Positions 20,916 through 33,967 of a DNA stretch of 64,000 bases are shown in pieces (the stretch's first letter is position 1; each line of letters starts with the position of its first letter). The stretch is from Halichondria panicea (lineage: Eukaryota; Porifera; Demospongiae; Suberitida; Halichondriidae). The stretch covers positions 2,857,502 to 2,921,501 of the forward strand of contig NC_087393.1 of the NCBI RefSeq assembly GCF_963675165.1. The letters run 5' to 3'. Below the pieces are notes generated by a model, which saw only the letters and a program-made list of their open reading frames with translations, was not told the origin of the DNA and did no database searches. Both the position numbers and the translations under genes were made by a program.

Positions 20916-23900
20916 TTACAATCGTCTACCGCCTTTCTTCTTAATGCTTGAGCACTGAGGACAGTACCACTTTCCTTTAGGTGGCTCTGTAATCCCAACG
21001 CAGCCATAATGGAACCATTCTATAGAGCACTGTAATCAGTAAAATGAATAAATAAACATACCATCATGTATAGTATAATAATTTACCTCCGGGTTGTCAC
21101 ATCCAACCATTTCACCATATGACACCTACGTATACATGGGAATGAAAGTAGGAGAATGGTATATACATGTACAATGTTGTATGCATAAATTGTTGGTGAT
21201 GATCAATGTACCGTATATGCTTGATCAGGAGCCACGGCTACGTTTTATTTTACTGGAAGAGGAGGCTACAATTTGAGAGAGGCCACTGTTCAAGATCAAC
21301 AACCTTTAATTTATCATTTTCACCTGCATAAACTTGAACTCTGCCATGAGAAAGTCTTTGTGAAGCACTAACAAGCTGTTACCTGTACCTAGTAGCTACG
21401 TACATATAGCTAGCTGCTAGTATTATGTTTTGGCTGCCACGTGCAGAAATGCTAGAGTCAAAGTTCACTGAGGCTACTATTTGATCGCGGCTACTAAACG
21501 TTTCATTTTGCTAGCAAGGGAGGCTATTATTTGCCTTTATACAAGAGCGGCCCCTAATCGAGTATATACGGTATTCTTATTGAAACACGTACTATTCTCA
21601 TTGAAACACTAGCCTCATTCCCAGGCTCTCCTTTTTTCTGTTCTTTGTCACAATCGTTAAAATATACGGTATTAATTGGAGGAATAAAGAATAAAAAGGA
21701 GAGCCTGGTATGCAAAGTCGCGTGACGGTAGAAGGGTGGTAGAAGGGTGAAATTGAGCGTGGGCAGGTAGACGTTGAGATATTGGACTGCCCCCACACCT
21801 CGATCTCTATGACTAATAAACTTGTGCAGGACTGGTGGACATGCATGACCATAGATTTGGAATTGGAGCAGTTTAATGTGTTATACAAGCTTGCTAGCTA
21901 TACCTACTAGATTGTCTAGATCTAGCTAGATTCTACTATTCAGATTCAGTTTTGTTGTGCCATGCTGAGCTAGATCTGCTAGACTAATAGCTTAGTCATC
22001 ATTATCAATTCATCTTGGTAGCTATAATTATACTAAGCTACTTGCTATCAGAGCTGGGCATGCTGGTTCTGCACTGAGCTAGGTCTCTCAGTCTGCTCCT
22101 AGATCCTGGCCTTGGCACAGATTTTCTTAGTGTTTTAATTAATGCGTGGGCGAATACTCTATGTCACGATTGTGGGCTATATATCGCCCACGTTTCATAA
22201 AAATGTATGTGGATCACGCGACTTCGCATACCAGGCTTTACTTTTTCTTTCACGTCCATCATGTCCTTCTTTAGTGCCTCCCATCATCTTTAGCTCATTT
22301 ATATTGAGAGAACAGACAAGAACAAGAAAAAGTAAAGCCAGGGGACGAGGCTATTGAAACACTACATTTGGCCACACAAACTAAATCGTAGAATAGCAGT
22401 AGAATGGCAATAGAATAGAATTGTGTCATTTGTTTCTCAGAGTCCATCCGCTTAGTTTTTGTCCCCCACTTACTCTCTTTTTTTATTACGATGCGCTCAC
22501 TCCCCTTTTTATTACGATGGGCTTTGAACAACTGACCAACCTTTCCTGCCATTTTTTTTATGCACGATGATGCACATTTTTGAGCTTTGACTTTTTTATG
22601 TATGCTGTAAAAGTAAGCATATCCACAAGAAAAAAGGCATGAGAAACAAGACTAGTGATTTAGTCTGTATGCACAGAAAGTGGGGTTAAATAATTGCCAT
22701 GGTCGAGTGGTAAAATTATCTCGTTTCTATGACAGAGAAACAATGCTATAAAGCTTAAAGCATTGACACAAAGCAAAATTTATGTTGGGGTTACCTGGTT
22801 ACAGAGACAATATCTTGGCTCATTTGGGTCCACAAATCCAATCCAGTCACCTCCAGGCTCACCGTCAACATCTGAAAAAATTGACGTTGTCTGCGAAAAG
22901 GATCCCCTGAAATAGTATAGGTGTACAAGTATATGAATTAATGTTAAAAAAAGGTTTAAAATTGTGTAAACAATTAGCAGCGGTAAAGTTGAAAAGACTC
23001 TGCCTACATGTACATCCATCCATCCACGAAGCAGTCAGTACGTTACAATCCGCAAATAAGATACAGAGGCTGATTTGTAGCTACAAAAAATAGTGGCAGA
23101 ACTTACCTCTTTGGTGGTTTAGGATCAGAGAGGCTGAAGGAGAGAGGGGGCTTCCCTCCTGTACCTGCGTAGAAGCTGGACGGTGGTGACAGCTGGTCAT
23201 CAAGGTCAAGGATGTCTGAGTCCAAGTCGGTGTGAAGTGAGAACGAAGCTGATGTACGATGCTCTCGTCTGCAAAAGTATGCCCAAATTGGCAATTAGAG
23301 TGAAATTCTTCTAGTAACAGCCCTACATGTACATGTACGATGAACATAAACACATACCGTACATATAGAGCGAACTTTTCGAGGGGCTTAATTTTCACTG
23401 ATTTCGTGGGTTAGCAATCCTACACGAAGATTAAGTCCACAAAAATTGTTCTTTAATTAGAATTATCTGCTATAACGTGCAAAGATTAAAGGCGTGGCTT
23501 CCGGTAAGCATGCAGTCATTCCACGACTATAGTGCAACGAAATGCTTTTAGAGGCCATTCCACGAAATATACGTGCCTCAAAAATTTGGCGCTATATGGT
23601 ACTAGAGGGACTAAACGGGTGTCGTCTGCATCATGGTTTTACTACATCACAAATTAAGCTAAAAAGGTGTAAATACGTAATGTTGATGCTATTCAAGGGG
23701 ACACAGCATACATACGGCAAAAGCAAATACGCCAATATCAAATTAAAACACTACGTGGGCTTCTTATCATGTAAAACGTGCCCCCGGGTATATACACACC
23801 ACTAGTTATAATCACAACAGAGCTATCGCGCCCCAGACGAACCAGCTTGAGAGAAAAAATTCCAGATTTAATTGCAATTTTTGACCTTTCATTGCATTCT

Positions 23901-26900
23901 TCGAAACCACAAGATAATTATAGATAATTAGCCTTCTGTAGCTAGAGGGTATATACATTTTGATGTACTGGTTTGCTGCACCAGTATGTAAGTATAGAAA
24001 GCTTTCCAAGCAGGCAAATAAACGATCAAGAACAACAGAAGCGGTATAGCTGCTATATCCAAGCAAAGGTCAAGAACCCAGGACAATAATGTTCATTAAA
24101 AGTGACCCTATTGACCATGGCTTACCTCCTCTGATATAGACGCAGCCAAAAGCCAAAAACAGTTGCCACAAATATTTAAAATATGTGTTACCTAGGCAAA
24201 CTTAAAATGGATATATAGCAGATACAAGACACTGAACATGTATTATAATCCTTTCATGCCAAGACACACCCAACACATACACTAGCTTTGACAATACTGG
24301 CAGACAACAGCTATCTAAAACTAAAGCCCAAGACAAAAACTAAGATGGCGCACCACTTCATTGCAGTATTACTATCATTGGTCGCATACTCACAATGTGA
24401 GTCACATAGTAAGTATCAATAATTATTTGATTGCTGCGCTTTACATGTTAATTCAGGAACACAAGACATCCACTGCATATCTCAGTTGCCTGGTTTCAAA
24501 GATCAAGGATTAAACAGCCCTATGCTACTGATAGGAATTCAGGCATTAGTCCCAGCCTACCAGATTACCTGCAACGGCACCCTGGTCCAGTGGAGAGTGG
24601 CAACTGTGCGTGGAGGACAACACAGTGTACACTTACAGGTGTGGAGACCAGTGCAAGAAGCAGGCTCATACCGTATTGTTGGGGAAAATTCCTTTAACAT
24701 AAAACCACAGGGTACTCACAACTTGTTCTCTTTGATTCCAAGTAAAAAGGACCTGATAGGAGTGCAAGAAGGAGATATACTAGGGTTCTATTTGGAAAAC
24801 AATGCGAGCATTGGTGATGACTTCTCCATTCAGTACCAGGCCAATACTCCAGGAATAGGTGTGATCTATCGACAGCTTTCAGCTCCTATTAAATCAATTG
24901 ACCACAGTACACTACCCGTAGAGTTGCTCAATGCAGCACCCATCATACATGGTGAAATAAGTAAGCAAAAATAATACTCTCTAGACATAACGTCTAGTGC
25001 AACAATTATCCGCAACATGTTTTCCCAGAACTACATGTACCAACTTTCATTGCACCCACTCAAATAATAGTGACATATTATATCAGTATAATTATACCAT
25101 CTATATTGCAGTTTATATAGCACACGTTATACACGGTTTATGTATAACTACTATTCATTCCTCCAACAGAAGCGTCTGATTCCACAATAAATCCACCAAC
25201 AACAAAAACAGCAACATCAGACAGTGATAATACATCAATAACGAAAGACACAGACAAACCAACTGGTTATCACACAACTACAGACTATTCAAACCCCACA
25301 ACAGAAGATGAAAACAACGACCTATTTGTCATCATTTCCTCAGTGTTAGCTGCAGTACTGGGAGTGACATGCCTATTACTGACAACAGCCGTACTGTTCA
25401 GAGCATGCATGGCTACTGAGAACAATAGAAAAGAAAGCACAGACGCTTACATTGAGGAGGATTATGAATGCAGACGAGGTATGTATAATTATACATGTAT
25501 GATACACGTACATATAATTATGCATTACACCTAGCACTAGGCCAAAAAGTATGACAATGCAACAATACTAATTATTATGACAAGTGCCAACATCTATATT
25601 GTACCAAAGATCAATCTGCTATTATCGACTCAAACACCAAGTGCATGTATGCCCCCCCCCCCTCATTTAAAGTATCATTGATATATTTACAGCTGTGATA
25701 ATCCCCCCACCCCCGTTTCGGAAGCACACGGACATGATGATCATAGCAGTTACTGTACCACTATGGAGTAACCTAATACACGAGCAGATTCCAAGATCAT
25801 CAGCACACGAATACGAGACACCTATCCTACTGTCCCCTGAGAGATCACAACTTACATCTATTGGCTAAGATGTGACAAGAGCGTATGAGAACTGTATGAT
25901 TATTCTCTATTATCTCTTTCTTGATGTTTTATATCACAATCTAAACGATATACCATAAATTATACATGAGTTTTATATATTGACCATTTTACTTCATACA
26001 CGTATACTTACGTGTAGTACATATGCAGCTCCAGGTGTTGAGCTCTTATCTTGGTGTAGAGGGATTCTAGACAGGCTAGACAAATTAGCTAGAGACAGGC
26101 TCCTAGCTATAGGCAACAACAACTAGTTATAGACAAATTGACTTCACAGTGTAGCTTAACCAAATTCTTAGATCGAGAAGCAAAACATCAACTGACAATA
26201 CAGGGTAAAACGAGAGTAAAACGAAGTTAAAGTGAAGTGAGGCAAAAAAGGCTTAAATACGTGGAGCAGGGCCCCAGAGGCTCGCACAACAACAAAGGGA
26301 GGAAGTGGAGCACTAACAATGAGAATTGTTAGAGAAGAGTATGATATCAACATCAACATCAAATCATGGTTAAGGTAGTAGTAAATATTACATAACGTAA
26401 GGTGTTAATAAGGTTCTAATAAATGTTGATTAAAAGTAAGGTACATTGAGCGTGAACACCAGGTATTATTCTCACCTTGGATACTTAGTCCTCCCAACAG
26501 GTGCAGGAGAAGCTCGAATCGACGATGTTAATGTGAAGTCATCAAACTCTCCGTTAGAAAGGTGGTCATCAAGGTGGGCTATGTTTCGGGAGCGCTCTGT
26601 CAAGGAGAGATAATTATACTAACGATAAAACTATAATTATACCTGCATGAACTGTTTTAGGCAATTGATTACTTCATGTTTCCACGCGTACCTTAATCGT
26701 TAAAATAATAGTATATGATGCGAATATATGTACATGTACTGGGTACTAGGAATAATTTGCATGCACAGTAAATGCTGCAGGAAATTTATATACCGAATGT
26801 ATAGCCCCAAATGTTCGAACCATAAAATACTTTGATTTCGCAGATTGCTTATAGAATAAAAATGTTGTGAATGTTGCGAATTATTATTATGTTTGAGGAT

Positions 26901-29900
26901 AGCCCTTTACACTATATAGTGGAGTGAGCAAAAATTTAATTTGCGACCATAATTTTCGAGGTTTCAGGTCAATCAGCAAAAAAAATATGCAACCTGGCAC
27001 TATACTTGCTGTATACCCACAAAAACACGTCAAACAGAAAGGTACGTTGGTTAGTATAACTACACAGAACAGTTTTTCTTTATGCATGCACACTTACACA
27101 CACAATAATTATGGCATGCAGCTCACTAACAGTTAATTATTAACACGCAAAATCACACTTGCAGAATGGGACCATGTGTACATCACACCCAGACGACAGT
27201 ACAATACATGTAATTATGCCATCAGCCACTTTTGGAATTTTTGAAACAGTACAATCAAACATATAAAAAATTGTACATAATTACAATTATGTACGTATTA
27301 TGTACGTATTATACGTACACTATCATAATAATTATACTCAACATAAATGTACGTACTTTGGCCACTAGACGGCTTCTCAGGGGTGGGAGGTCTGTCCAAA
27401 AGATACGACTCTGCAAAGACATTTATATAACGAGTTTAATAATAGTAAATGGTACAAACATGCTAGATACAGAGGGGGGGCGCCCTGGGATTTCCCACCC
27501 CCAGCCAAAATTCCCCCCCCCCTAGAAATCTGAAATTAATCATAATAAAAATGTATGACTTTTCTCCTTAAAAATGTCTACAATCTCATCAATAAAACTA
27601 TAGACTAGTAAAATGTATGGTTTGAAGCACGCAAAAAACCCAAATCCCAGACCCCCCTCAATTAAACGTTTCCCCCTCCTAGCTAAAAATCCTGTATGAA
27701 ACCCTGTAAACATAGTACACGGCGCAAACTAATGCGTGATGGTTAACGTAGGTCTTCATCAACACACTCTGTTCAAGAATCTCAGTGATACCGCCTGTGT
27801 CAGCCTCAAGCTCTATTGTAAATCTGCTCAGATCTTGATCCAACCTCTTCATGTGCCGGTCAATCTGATGATGCGCGTATGGATAATTATACTTACGTTA
27901 TACTCAGGAAGTAATACGTACCATGCAATTATGTACATTGATTGTATCAGGAGAGACATTTATGTGCTCCTGATACATGCATACACTGATTGTATACATG
28001 GTGTTGCCATTTTTAACAATGCGTATGTACCATTTCAAACAATACATTGATTTCCTTCTTACCATATCATAGAGCTGGTTGGCTATCTTAACCTTCTCTG
28101 CCGAGTCTTCCAAACTCTTCTCATACTCCTAAAGATCCACATAACACAGTACAGTAGTATAGACATACTAGTCAGACACTCTTTTGGTGGGATTTTGAAG
28201 CTCAAAGGCACTGCTTTAGTACCTCGAGCGTAGCAAGTGTATTATACATGTACATGTGCCTGAGGGCTTCTAAATCCGTAAATACCAAATGAGCATTCTC
28301 TCCAAATATTGCTCCATTACCCCGAAACAAAAATAGTGGTGAGACAATTTTGATCTTTTAAAATTAGTTATATACCCCACTTGGGCTCTGTATCGTAGCA
28401 ACTGGCTGGGGCATAAACTCCCTTGCCTTGAGGGCGCACTGATTACATACTAGATCGACACGGGAAAAGAAGCTATTTAGACACCTGTTGGCAAGACAGG
28501 TGGGTGGGGCTCACTAAACACCAGGAAGGCTGGAGAAAGGGTGGGGCTCACTGCTTGGACATGGACAAGTTAGTGCGTGGAGCTAGAAGCTTAGCACTGG
28601 CTACAAGCTACATGTATGTGCACATTTCTCATAAACTCCCTTGCCTTGAGGGAGGACTGATTTTATACTAGATCTACACAGAAGCTATATAGGCAATTGT
28701 TGGTAAGGGCAGGACAGATGGGTGGGGCTCACTGAACACCAGGAAGGCTGGAGAAGGGGGGGGGGGGGGGGGGGCTCACTGCTTGGACATGGACAAGTTA
28801 GTGCGTGGAGCTAGAAGCTTAGCACTGGCTACAAGCTATATACGGACAGCTTTTTGTCCGTTTTCTTTTTCTGATCAATGGTTGTTGAGACTGTTAGCTT
28901 GACAAGCATTTTTCATTCCAGTGGGTATACAGTGCATAACACTTATTGTCCACGTACGTACTACATTTGAATTAATGGCGACGTAACCATCCTTGGCCTT
29001 GGGACTTTGCCCTCGTCTTCGGAGGTTTACTGCCATAAATTCTGATGTAGTGGACAACAAGTCATTATAATTATATGTTATCTATAATCAACTTAATAAT
29101 TACGTAGGAGTATACTTTTTTTTTTATGTTATGTATAATAAAACCAAACCAATATATTCCCTAGAGTATGTGTCACCTCAATCATGCATGCACCACCCTA
29201 AATAAATGTCGCTATTAAGACAATGATGCATTATTGTATCATCTAGGTGAACTCACAATTTGCGATCGAAAAAACCTAACATGATATACGGTTAGGAATT
29301 ATCTATGTATACGGGCCTGCATGGTAAAAACTTGTTTTTATCCACAAACCTGACAGATATTGTTATACTGCTGGTCACGCAAATCAGGTTTATTGCTCTT
29401 TCGGCAGAGGGAAAAAAACGTTTTATTTTTGTCCCTAAGATTCTCCAACTGACCTGTATTTCGATGAATTGACTATTGAACACACAGGCACTAATACTGT
29501 ACCTTGAACACACTCGTCCAGATCCTTAATTTGCATAAGCCGTGACTTTAGTTCAGCAGGGAGAAACTCGATAACTATGACATTAGTACACATGTAATGC
29601 ACATGCATAATGTAAAAGCAAGAGCGTATAAAGAGAAGAGGGCATGCAACTACAATCTATCGTACTACAAATACGGGAATTTATTGCACGTGCACTCTGT
29701 TTCTTTCGATTCCTTAGTGGGCGGTTGGCTAAATATAACATATCCTGCTGACTCATCAGTAATAATTATGATGCATACACAGTATACATTGCGAGTTGCA
29801 TGCCCTCTTCTCTTTATTACTGTAACAGTGCCATAAAAAGTACATGTACAATAACATGTACAGTAGAACTTTGATTACCAGACACCCTGGTGCATATTTA

Positions 29901-32037
29901 GTGCACGTAGGTGTCTGCACATGCGCAGACGATAAACATGCCCCAGTGTCCATGGTAACAGCTGTTAAGTGTGCATGCTCATTAAGGGATACACCCATTT
30001 TCAACCAAGCCGGATAATGGTTCCGGTTAATCGAGGTGCTACTGTATATAATACAAAAAACGAACTAAAGAAGCGCTTGCAAATCCACAAATCTAAATCC
30101 AAGAGAATGTGGCTAAAAGCCGTTAGTTTAAGTTTTGTATACTGCAATTACAGTGGAACCTCACAAATCCGGACACCTTCAGTCAGAAACCTCGCAAATC
30201 CGGACAAAATGGCAAACTGAAAAAGAGGAGGGGCTATCAGTAGAATAGACTACTGCGCATGCGCACTCTAACTTGCTTTACTGAGTCAGCAATAATTTTA
30301 TTAATAAACTGCTCAATACCTCGTTCAATACAATGGCCACTGCAAAGAAAACGCTCACAAGACTCACTATTGGAGAGAAAGTTGAAATAAAAAGACTATT
30401 CTAGCTAGCAGCTTCCCTTCTGCCACAGAAATATAGCGCAAAATTTTCGAGGGGCTTAATTTTCGCTGATTTCGTGGGTTAGCAATCCTACACGAAAATT
30501 AAGTCCACGAAAATTGTTCTTTAATTAGAATTATCTGTTATAATGTGCAAAAGATTAAAGGCGTGGCTTCTGGTAAGCAGTCATTCCACGAACATTGTGC
30601 AACGAAATGCTTTTAGAGGCCATTCCGCGAAATATAAGTGCCTCGAAAATTTCGCGCTATACGGTAATACATGTACACAAGTGTCTTCTTTAATGATATT
30701 CATAATCAATTAATAACATCCGTTAATCTGGAAACTTCATGTGTTCGGATGGGGTCTGGTCTGGCTCTATTCGGATTAACGAGGTTCTCCTATAATATGT
30801 CAATTGATAATAATAATAATTATTAACTTTACTCACCCGAAAATACAGCCCGTTGTAAGAGCAGGAATGTATTGCCGGTCCATACCCCATATCAGGAGTG
30901 CATGCACTCCTGCCCATATGTATGGCAGGTCCAATAGCTCGAGCATATCTAAGCTTAAGATTAGCTACAAGCTAGCTAGATATCTATGGTACAGTTAGTG
31001 ATCCAGTTCTATAAACATTACGAAAGAGACTGCATCAAATAAACAAACATTTGCTACGTACAGCTATACATAGCACAGCTCGTTAGTTTGCAGAAAATAC
31101 TGATCATGCATGCAGCTTCTCGAAACTAATGTTTTGTCTTCCCTTTGAAGATGTTTTTACTAGCGTTTTAATTACTATTGAGACAAGTTGAGTTTATCCT
31201 CACTGAATATGTGCTTGCTGAGAATTTTTCGTAACTGTAATATAATAATACATGTATGTACATGTATCACGCATGTTGTGCGTGAACAGTTAAAGGGATA
31301 ATTCAAGCCCCCCCATGATTTTGAAGCAAGAGTTGCAAAACGGGGGGCATATATCATCACAAATAATATACGGGAGACATTTCTGGGTATTTTTGGCGAA
31401 TGAGGCAATTGAACTGTTATTGGCGATCTGACAATCACTTGGCATTATTGATCTCATTAAGGGATGGTACGACACTTTTAATTTTAGCGACAATTTTAGC
31501 GACCTTACCTTAATTTGCCAAATCGACGATTAATTCGTCACCATAATAAACTCACCATACGGTATGTGGCCAGTATTCACTTTATTTAAGGCATCATTAA
31601 AAATTAATTACCGCATTTTAGCGCCACTGTGGACCATGCAAGTAGTAAGCTTTTATACACGTACACACACTAATATTAATTTTGTTGCATGCAGGTAATC
31701 CAATCACAGAGAAACTCAAAGAGTGGGTAATGATTGACCATGATTGTTAATTAAAAACGATTGATGCCAAAAGTCCAAGTCAAGTTTATATTGTTCTCCA
31801 GACTCAATTTATAATCGGGGCTGGTGTGAGACTTAATATACCGCTTGCATCCGTGAAGTATGTACTTGGCCTAATTATGAATCATGAATTACACAGTGCA
31901 AAACAAAATTTAATGTGCGTAGTACGTACAGTCATGTAGACTTACTGTACACCCGGCCCCCCTACTGTACTGACGATAACCCACACAAAATAAATAGAAA
32001 GATACTCACTCTCTAAGTAATCTTCAAGATAGTGCAT
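20916..32037 (-). CDS. ING3: Inhibitor of growth family protein, ING3-like
   Basis: Eleven exons join in frame: 32010-32037, 29503-29574, 29350-29453, 28063-28128, 27768-27864, 27357-27410, 26476-26596, 23107-23268, 22795-22906, 21087-21125, 20916-21029 (969 nt, 322 aa). The N-terminus MHYLEDYLE, and [12 protein letters not shown] plus [12 protein letters not shown], match the ING helical dimerisation region. The C-terminus is a C4HC3 PHD finger from [11 protein letters not shown] through [10 protein letters not shown] and EWFHYGCVG to [10 protein letters not shown]. Tyr, Ser, Met and Trp at the H3K4me3-reading positions are retained. [12 protein letters not shown] and WFHYGCVG favour ING3 over ING1/2/4/5. 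ING3 recruits NuA4/TIP60 histone acetyltransferase to H3K4me3 chromatin. The serine-rich linker is shorter than in the roughly 418-aa human protein. Exon 5 end and exon 6 frame were chosen by phase and by EILEQ similarity. Confidence 0.93.
21611..22352. mobile_element. 742-bp non-autonomous DNA transposon with 11-bp target duplication
   Basis: The ends AGCCTC and GAGGCT are flanked by the 11-bp direct repeat ATTGAAACACT at 21600-21610 and 22353-22363. A second copy of the family lies at 33968-34913 and a fragment at about 60123-60300. Long target duplications with short terminal repeats suggest a MULE-like element. No transposase ORF. It lies in an ING3 intron. Confidence 0.75.
23355..23601. 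mobile_element. MITE, TACCGTATAGCGCGAAA family, copy 1
   Basis: Terminal repeats resemble TACCGTAYATAGMGCGAA. The interior shares TTTCGTGGGTTAGCAATCCT and TTAAAGGCGTGGCTTC with copies at 30430-30666 and, inverted and shorter, at 40909-41074. Lies in an ING3 intron. Confidence 0.75.
24345..25868 (+). CDS. Small type I membrane protein nested in an ING3 intron
   Basis: Four exons: 24345-24408, 24457-24960, 25170-25478 and 25693-25868 (1,053 nt, 350 aa), all joined in phase 1. [18 protein letters not shown] is a signal peptide. An ectodomain of about 170 aa has two cysteines near its start ([21 protein letters not shown]) and N-glycosylation sequons. A Ser/Thr-rich stalk of about 50 aa follows, then one transmembrane helix (around [18 protein letters not shown]) and a cytoplasmic tail of about 90 aa with several tyrosines ([20 protein letters not shown]). 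I do not recognise the ectodomain family; its pattern is beta-rich. The gene lies wholly within ING3 intron 7 on the opposite strand. A donor at 24397 (GTGAGT) was rejected because it would create an immediate stop. Function unknown; receptor-like. Confidence 0.8.
28411..28843. repeat. Tandem duplication of about 215 bp with a 19-G run
   Basis: Segments 28411-28611 and 28632-28843 match from CATAAACTCCCTTGCCTTGA to TTAGCACTGGCTACAAGCTA. The second copy carries an uninterrupted run of 19 G at 28756-28774. Intronic to ING3. Confidence 0.75.
29622..29819. mobile_element. MITE with GCATGCAAC arms
   Basis: Left arm includes AAAGAGAAGAGGGCATGCAA; the right arm is its complement (TTGCATGCCCTCTTCTCTTT). 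Related in arm sequence to the element at 35701-35912. Confidence 0.65.
30151..30790. mobile_element. CAGTGGAACCTC-type MITE with a nested insertion
   Basis: Begins CAGTGGAACCTCACAAATCC after TA and ends ATTAACGAGGTTCTCC before TA, as in pogo/Tc1-like non-autonomous elements with TA duplications. A second MITE (30430-30666, TACCGTATAGCGCGAAA family) is inserted inside it. Confidence 0.65.
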
Positions 32038-32356
32038 TTCAGCAGTCAGGAGCAGTGAAAACCAAGCAGGTACCAGGTGAAGGCTAAAAACTCGATCGAT
32101 GATACATTATTTTCTTAAAAGCGCTCACTTTATTTAAATTAGAGCACACTAAGTTCATCATTATTTTTTTAGTAATCATCCGACAGAGCTAGAGCTAGAG
32201 ATCGATCATGGTGCCAGTGATGACTGAACTGAGAAAGAAACCGCCGCTCAGTGACTATCAGCTGACGTTCCTACGTCCTTACATTCTTCGGAAAAGGAAA
32301 TCAGGTATTTCCTGGTTCCAGGCTAGCTGAGGCCGAGGATAGATCGACTCGCAAAC

Positions 32357-32773
32357 CGCCACTGTTGCACGGCGAACAGTAGACTGGTAAAACTCCGTGT
32401 AGGGACTCGTGCAACGATTGTCACGATGTTTGTGGCAACTCAAGTGGCTAGATCGCATGCGGTTACCACAAGATCATTGATGCTGAATAGCACTAGAAAA
32501 CTCTAAGTACCGTAGTTGATGTAATTACAGCGCCAGTCTAATTAAACGAAATTCGAAATTGTTGGCCATAATTATACCACCATATAAATTCATTTGTTTT
32601 ATGTACATAGTCTCGCAAAAATAATTATTTTTTACTGGCGCTGTAATTATATCAACTACGGTATCACGTGCAGTAGACTGACGTTATGAAAACCACAGCC
32701 ACTTGCTGATATGCCGACTGTGCAACACGAGTCTCTACTGACCAGTCTACTGTTCGCTGTGCAACAGTGACGG
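32357..32773. mobile_element. Inverted-repeat element with a nested MITE
   Basis: Outer arms include CACTGTTGCACGGCGAACAG with the diverged complement on the right near 32745-32773. Inside is a second element, 32508-32663, with arms TACCGTAGTTGATGTAATTA and complement, containing CAGCGCCAGT. Pieces of the inner family recur at about 50461, 51660 and 8736. Confidence 0.75.
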
Positions 32774-33967
32774 CTCGGTAAATCGTGTATGATGAAGTTC
32801 TCCGCAGTTTTATTAACATTTTTGGACTAAATAGTTGCACTATAATAGCTACAGTGCCTTTAATAATTAGTCTATAGAGTAAATAAACGCAATTTGGTAC
32901 GTGTTAGTACATAAATGTAAATATTTTGAGATTGTCTAAGAAAATATGATGATAGATCTACTATTGTGTTGGTGAACAAATTATCTAAAACATATCCAAA
33001 AATATTTCCATGGCAACCAAAGGTGGTGGGTATGTGGTGGTTTATAAAACACCAACATTTTTCTATAGTGGACAATCGCTTAGCGATGGAAAAGACCAAT
33101 TGTTTTCGGCTAAGGTATGGAACTTTGGCACAACATTCCTGAATAGTTTAGCTAACATATGCATGGTTACGTATAGTTTACATAAGTACACGTACTGATT
33201 AATACTCAATTATGGGATATTTTAGGTGCCTTTTTGCTTAGCGATGGAACTCAAGCAAATTTGTCGGCTAAGGTCTAATTGTTTTTGCACATTAATAATT
33301 TTCTATCTTTTGATACAAAAAAGTTGTCCAGAAATACTTTAGTTTCGAAGATATTTCATGTTACACATATATTTTACGATCACTCCCATTTTTACCTAAA
33401 ATGATTTCCCACTACAACAAATTTTGGGGAAATATTTTGAAATAAGGTTGTAGCTTATTTATTCACCTACACAATGGACAATTTCTTAGAAATGTTCCAA
33501 TCTACAACTACTCACTCTGTGGTTAGATTTACTCTCAAAGCTGAAGGCACTGTATCTAAAACTAGCTACTCAAAGCTATCTTCTAAGTTTTACTTGCCGT
33601 CTATGAATGTAACACTCAACTTTTCATGGTATTGTCCGGATATTTAGAACAAATGTAATATTAAAGCACTGGAGTGTCCGTTGTATTAGAACAACGAAAA
33701 TTGCCCAAAAGAGTGTCCGTGGTAATTATAAGTGTCCGATAATTAGAAGATATACGGTACTTAACTACTGCACTGGAATATTGCTCAAATCAATATTTGC
33801 ACTTTTGAGGATACTGTACACCCCCCTTTTACACTATTGAAAATTAATTTTATTCATTGCCAACATTTGAGGTAGATTATGTAATGTTAATGAGATTCAT
33901 AATGTTATACATTGCAACTTGCAAGTGAATGAGTCAATTAATGTGTTTGCTTAGCTAGCTGCTAGTT

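Larger units (their letters stand above)
26597..32009. other. ING3 5' introns: repeat content
   Basis: Introns 1-6 of ING3. Apart from the small ING3 exons, they hold tandem and inverted repeats (28411-28843, 29622-29819, 30151-30790) and simple sequence. No further gene is supported here. Confidence 0.5.

Noticed and set aside
22697..22740. tRNA-like A-box (TGGTCGAGTGG)
   Set aside because: No matching B box, acceptor stem or cloverleaf downstream; at best a SINE relic.
29504..29513. Longer ING3 exon using the 73-codon frame at 29292-29513
   Set aside because: The alternate frame of the same bases ([20 protein letters not shown]) matches the ING helix and joins both neighbours in phase.
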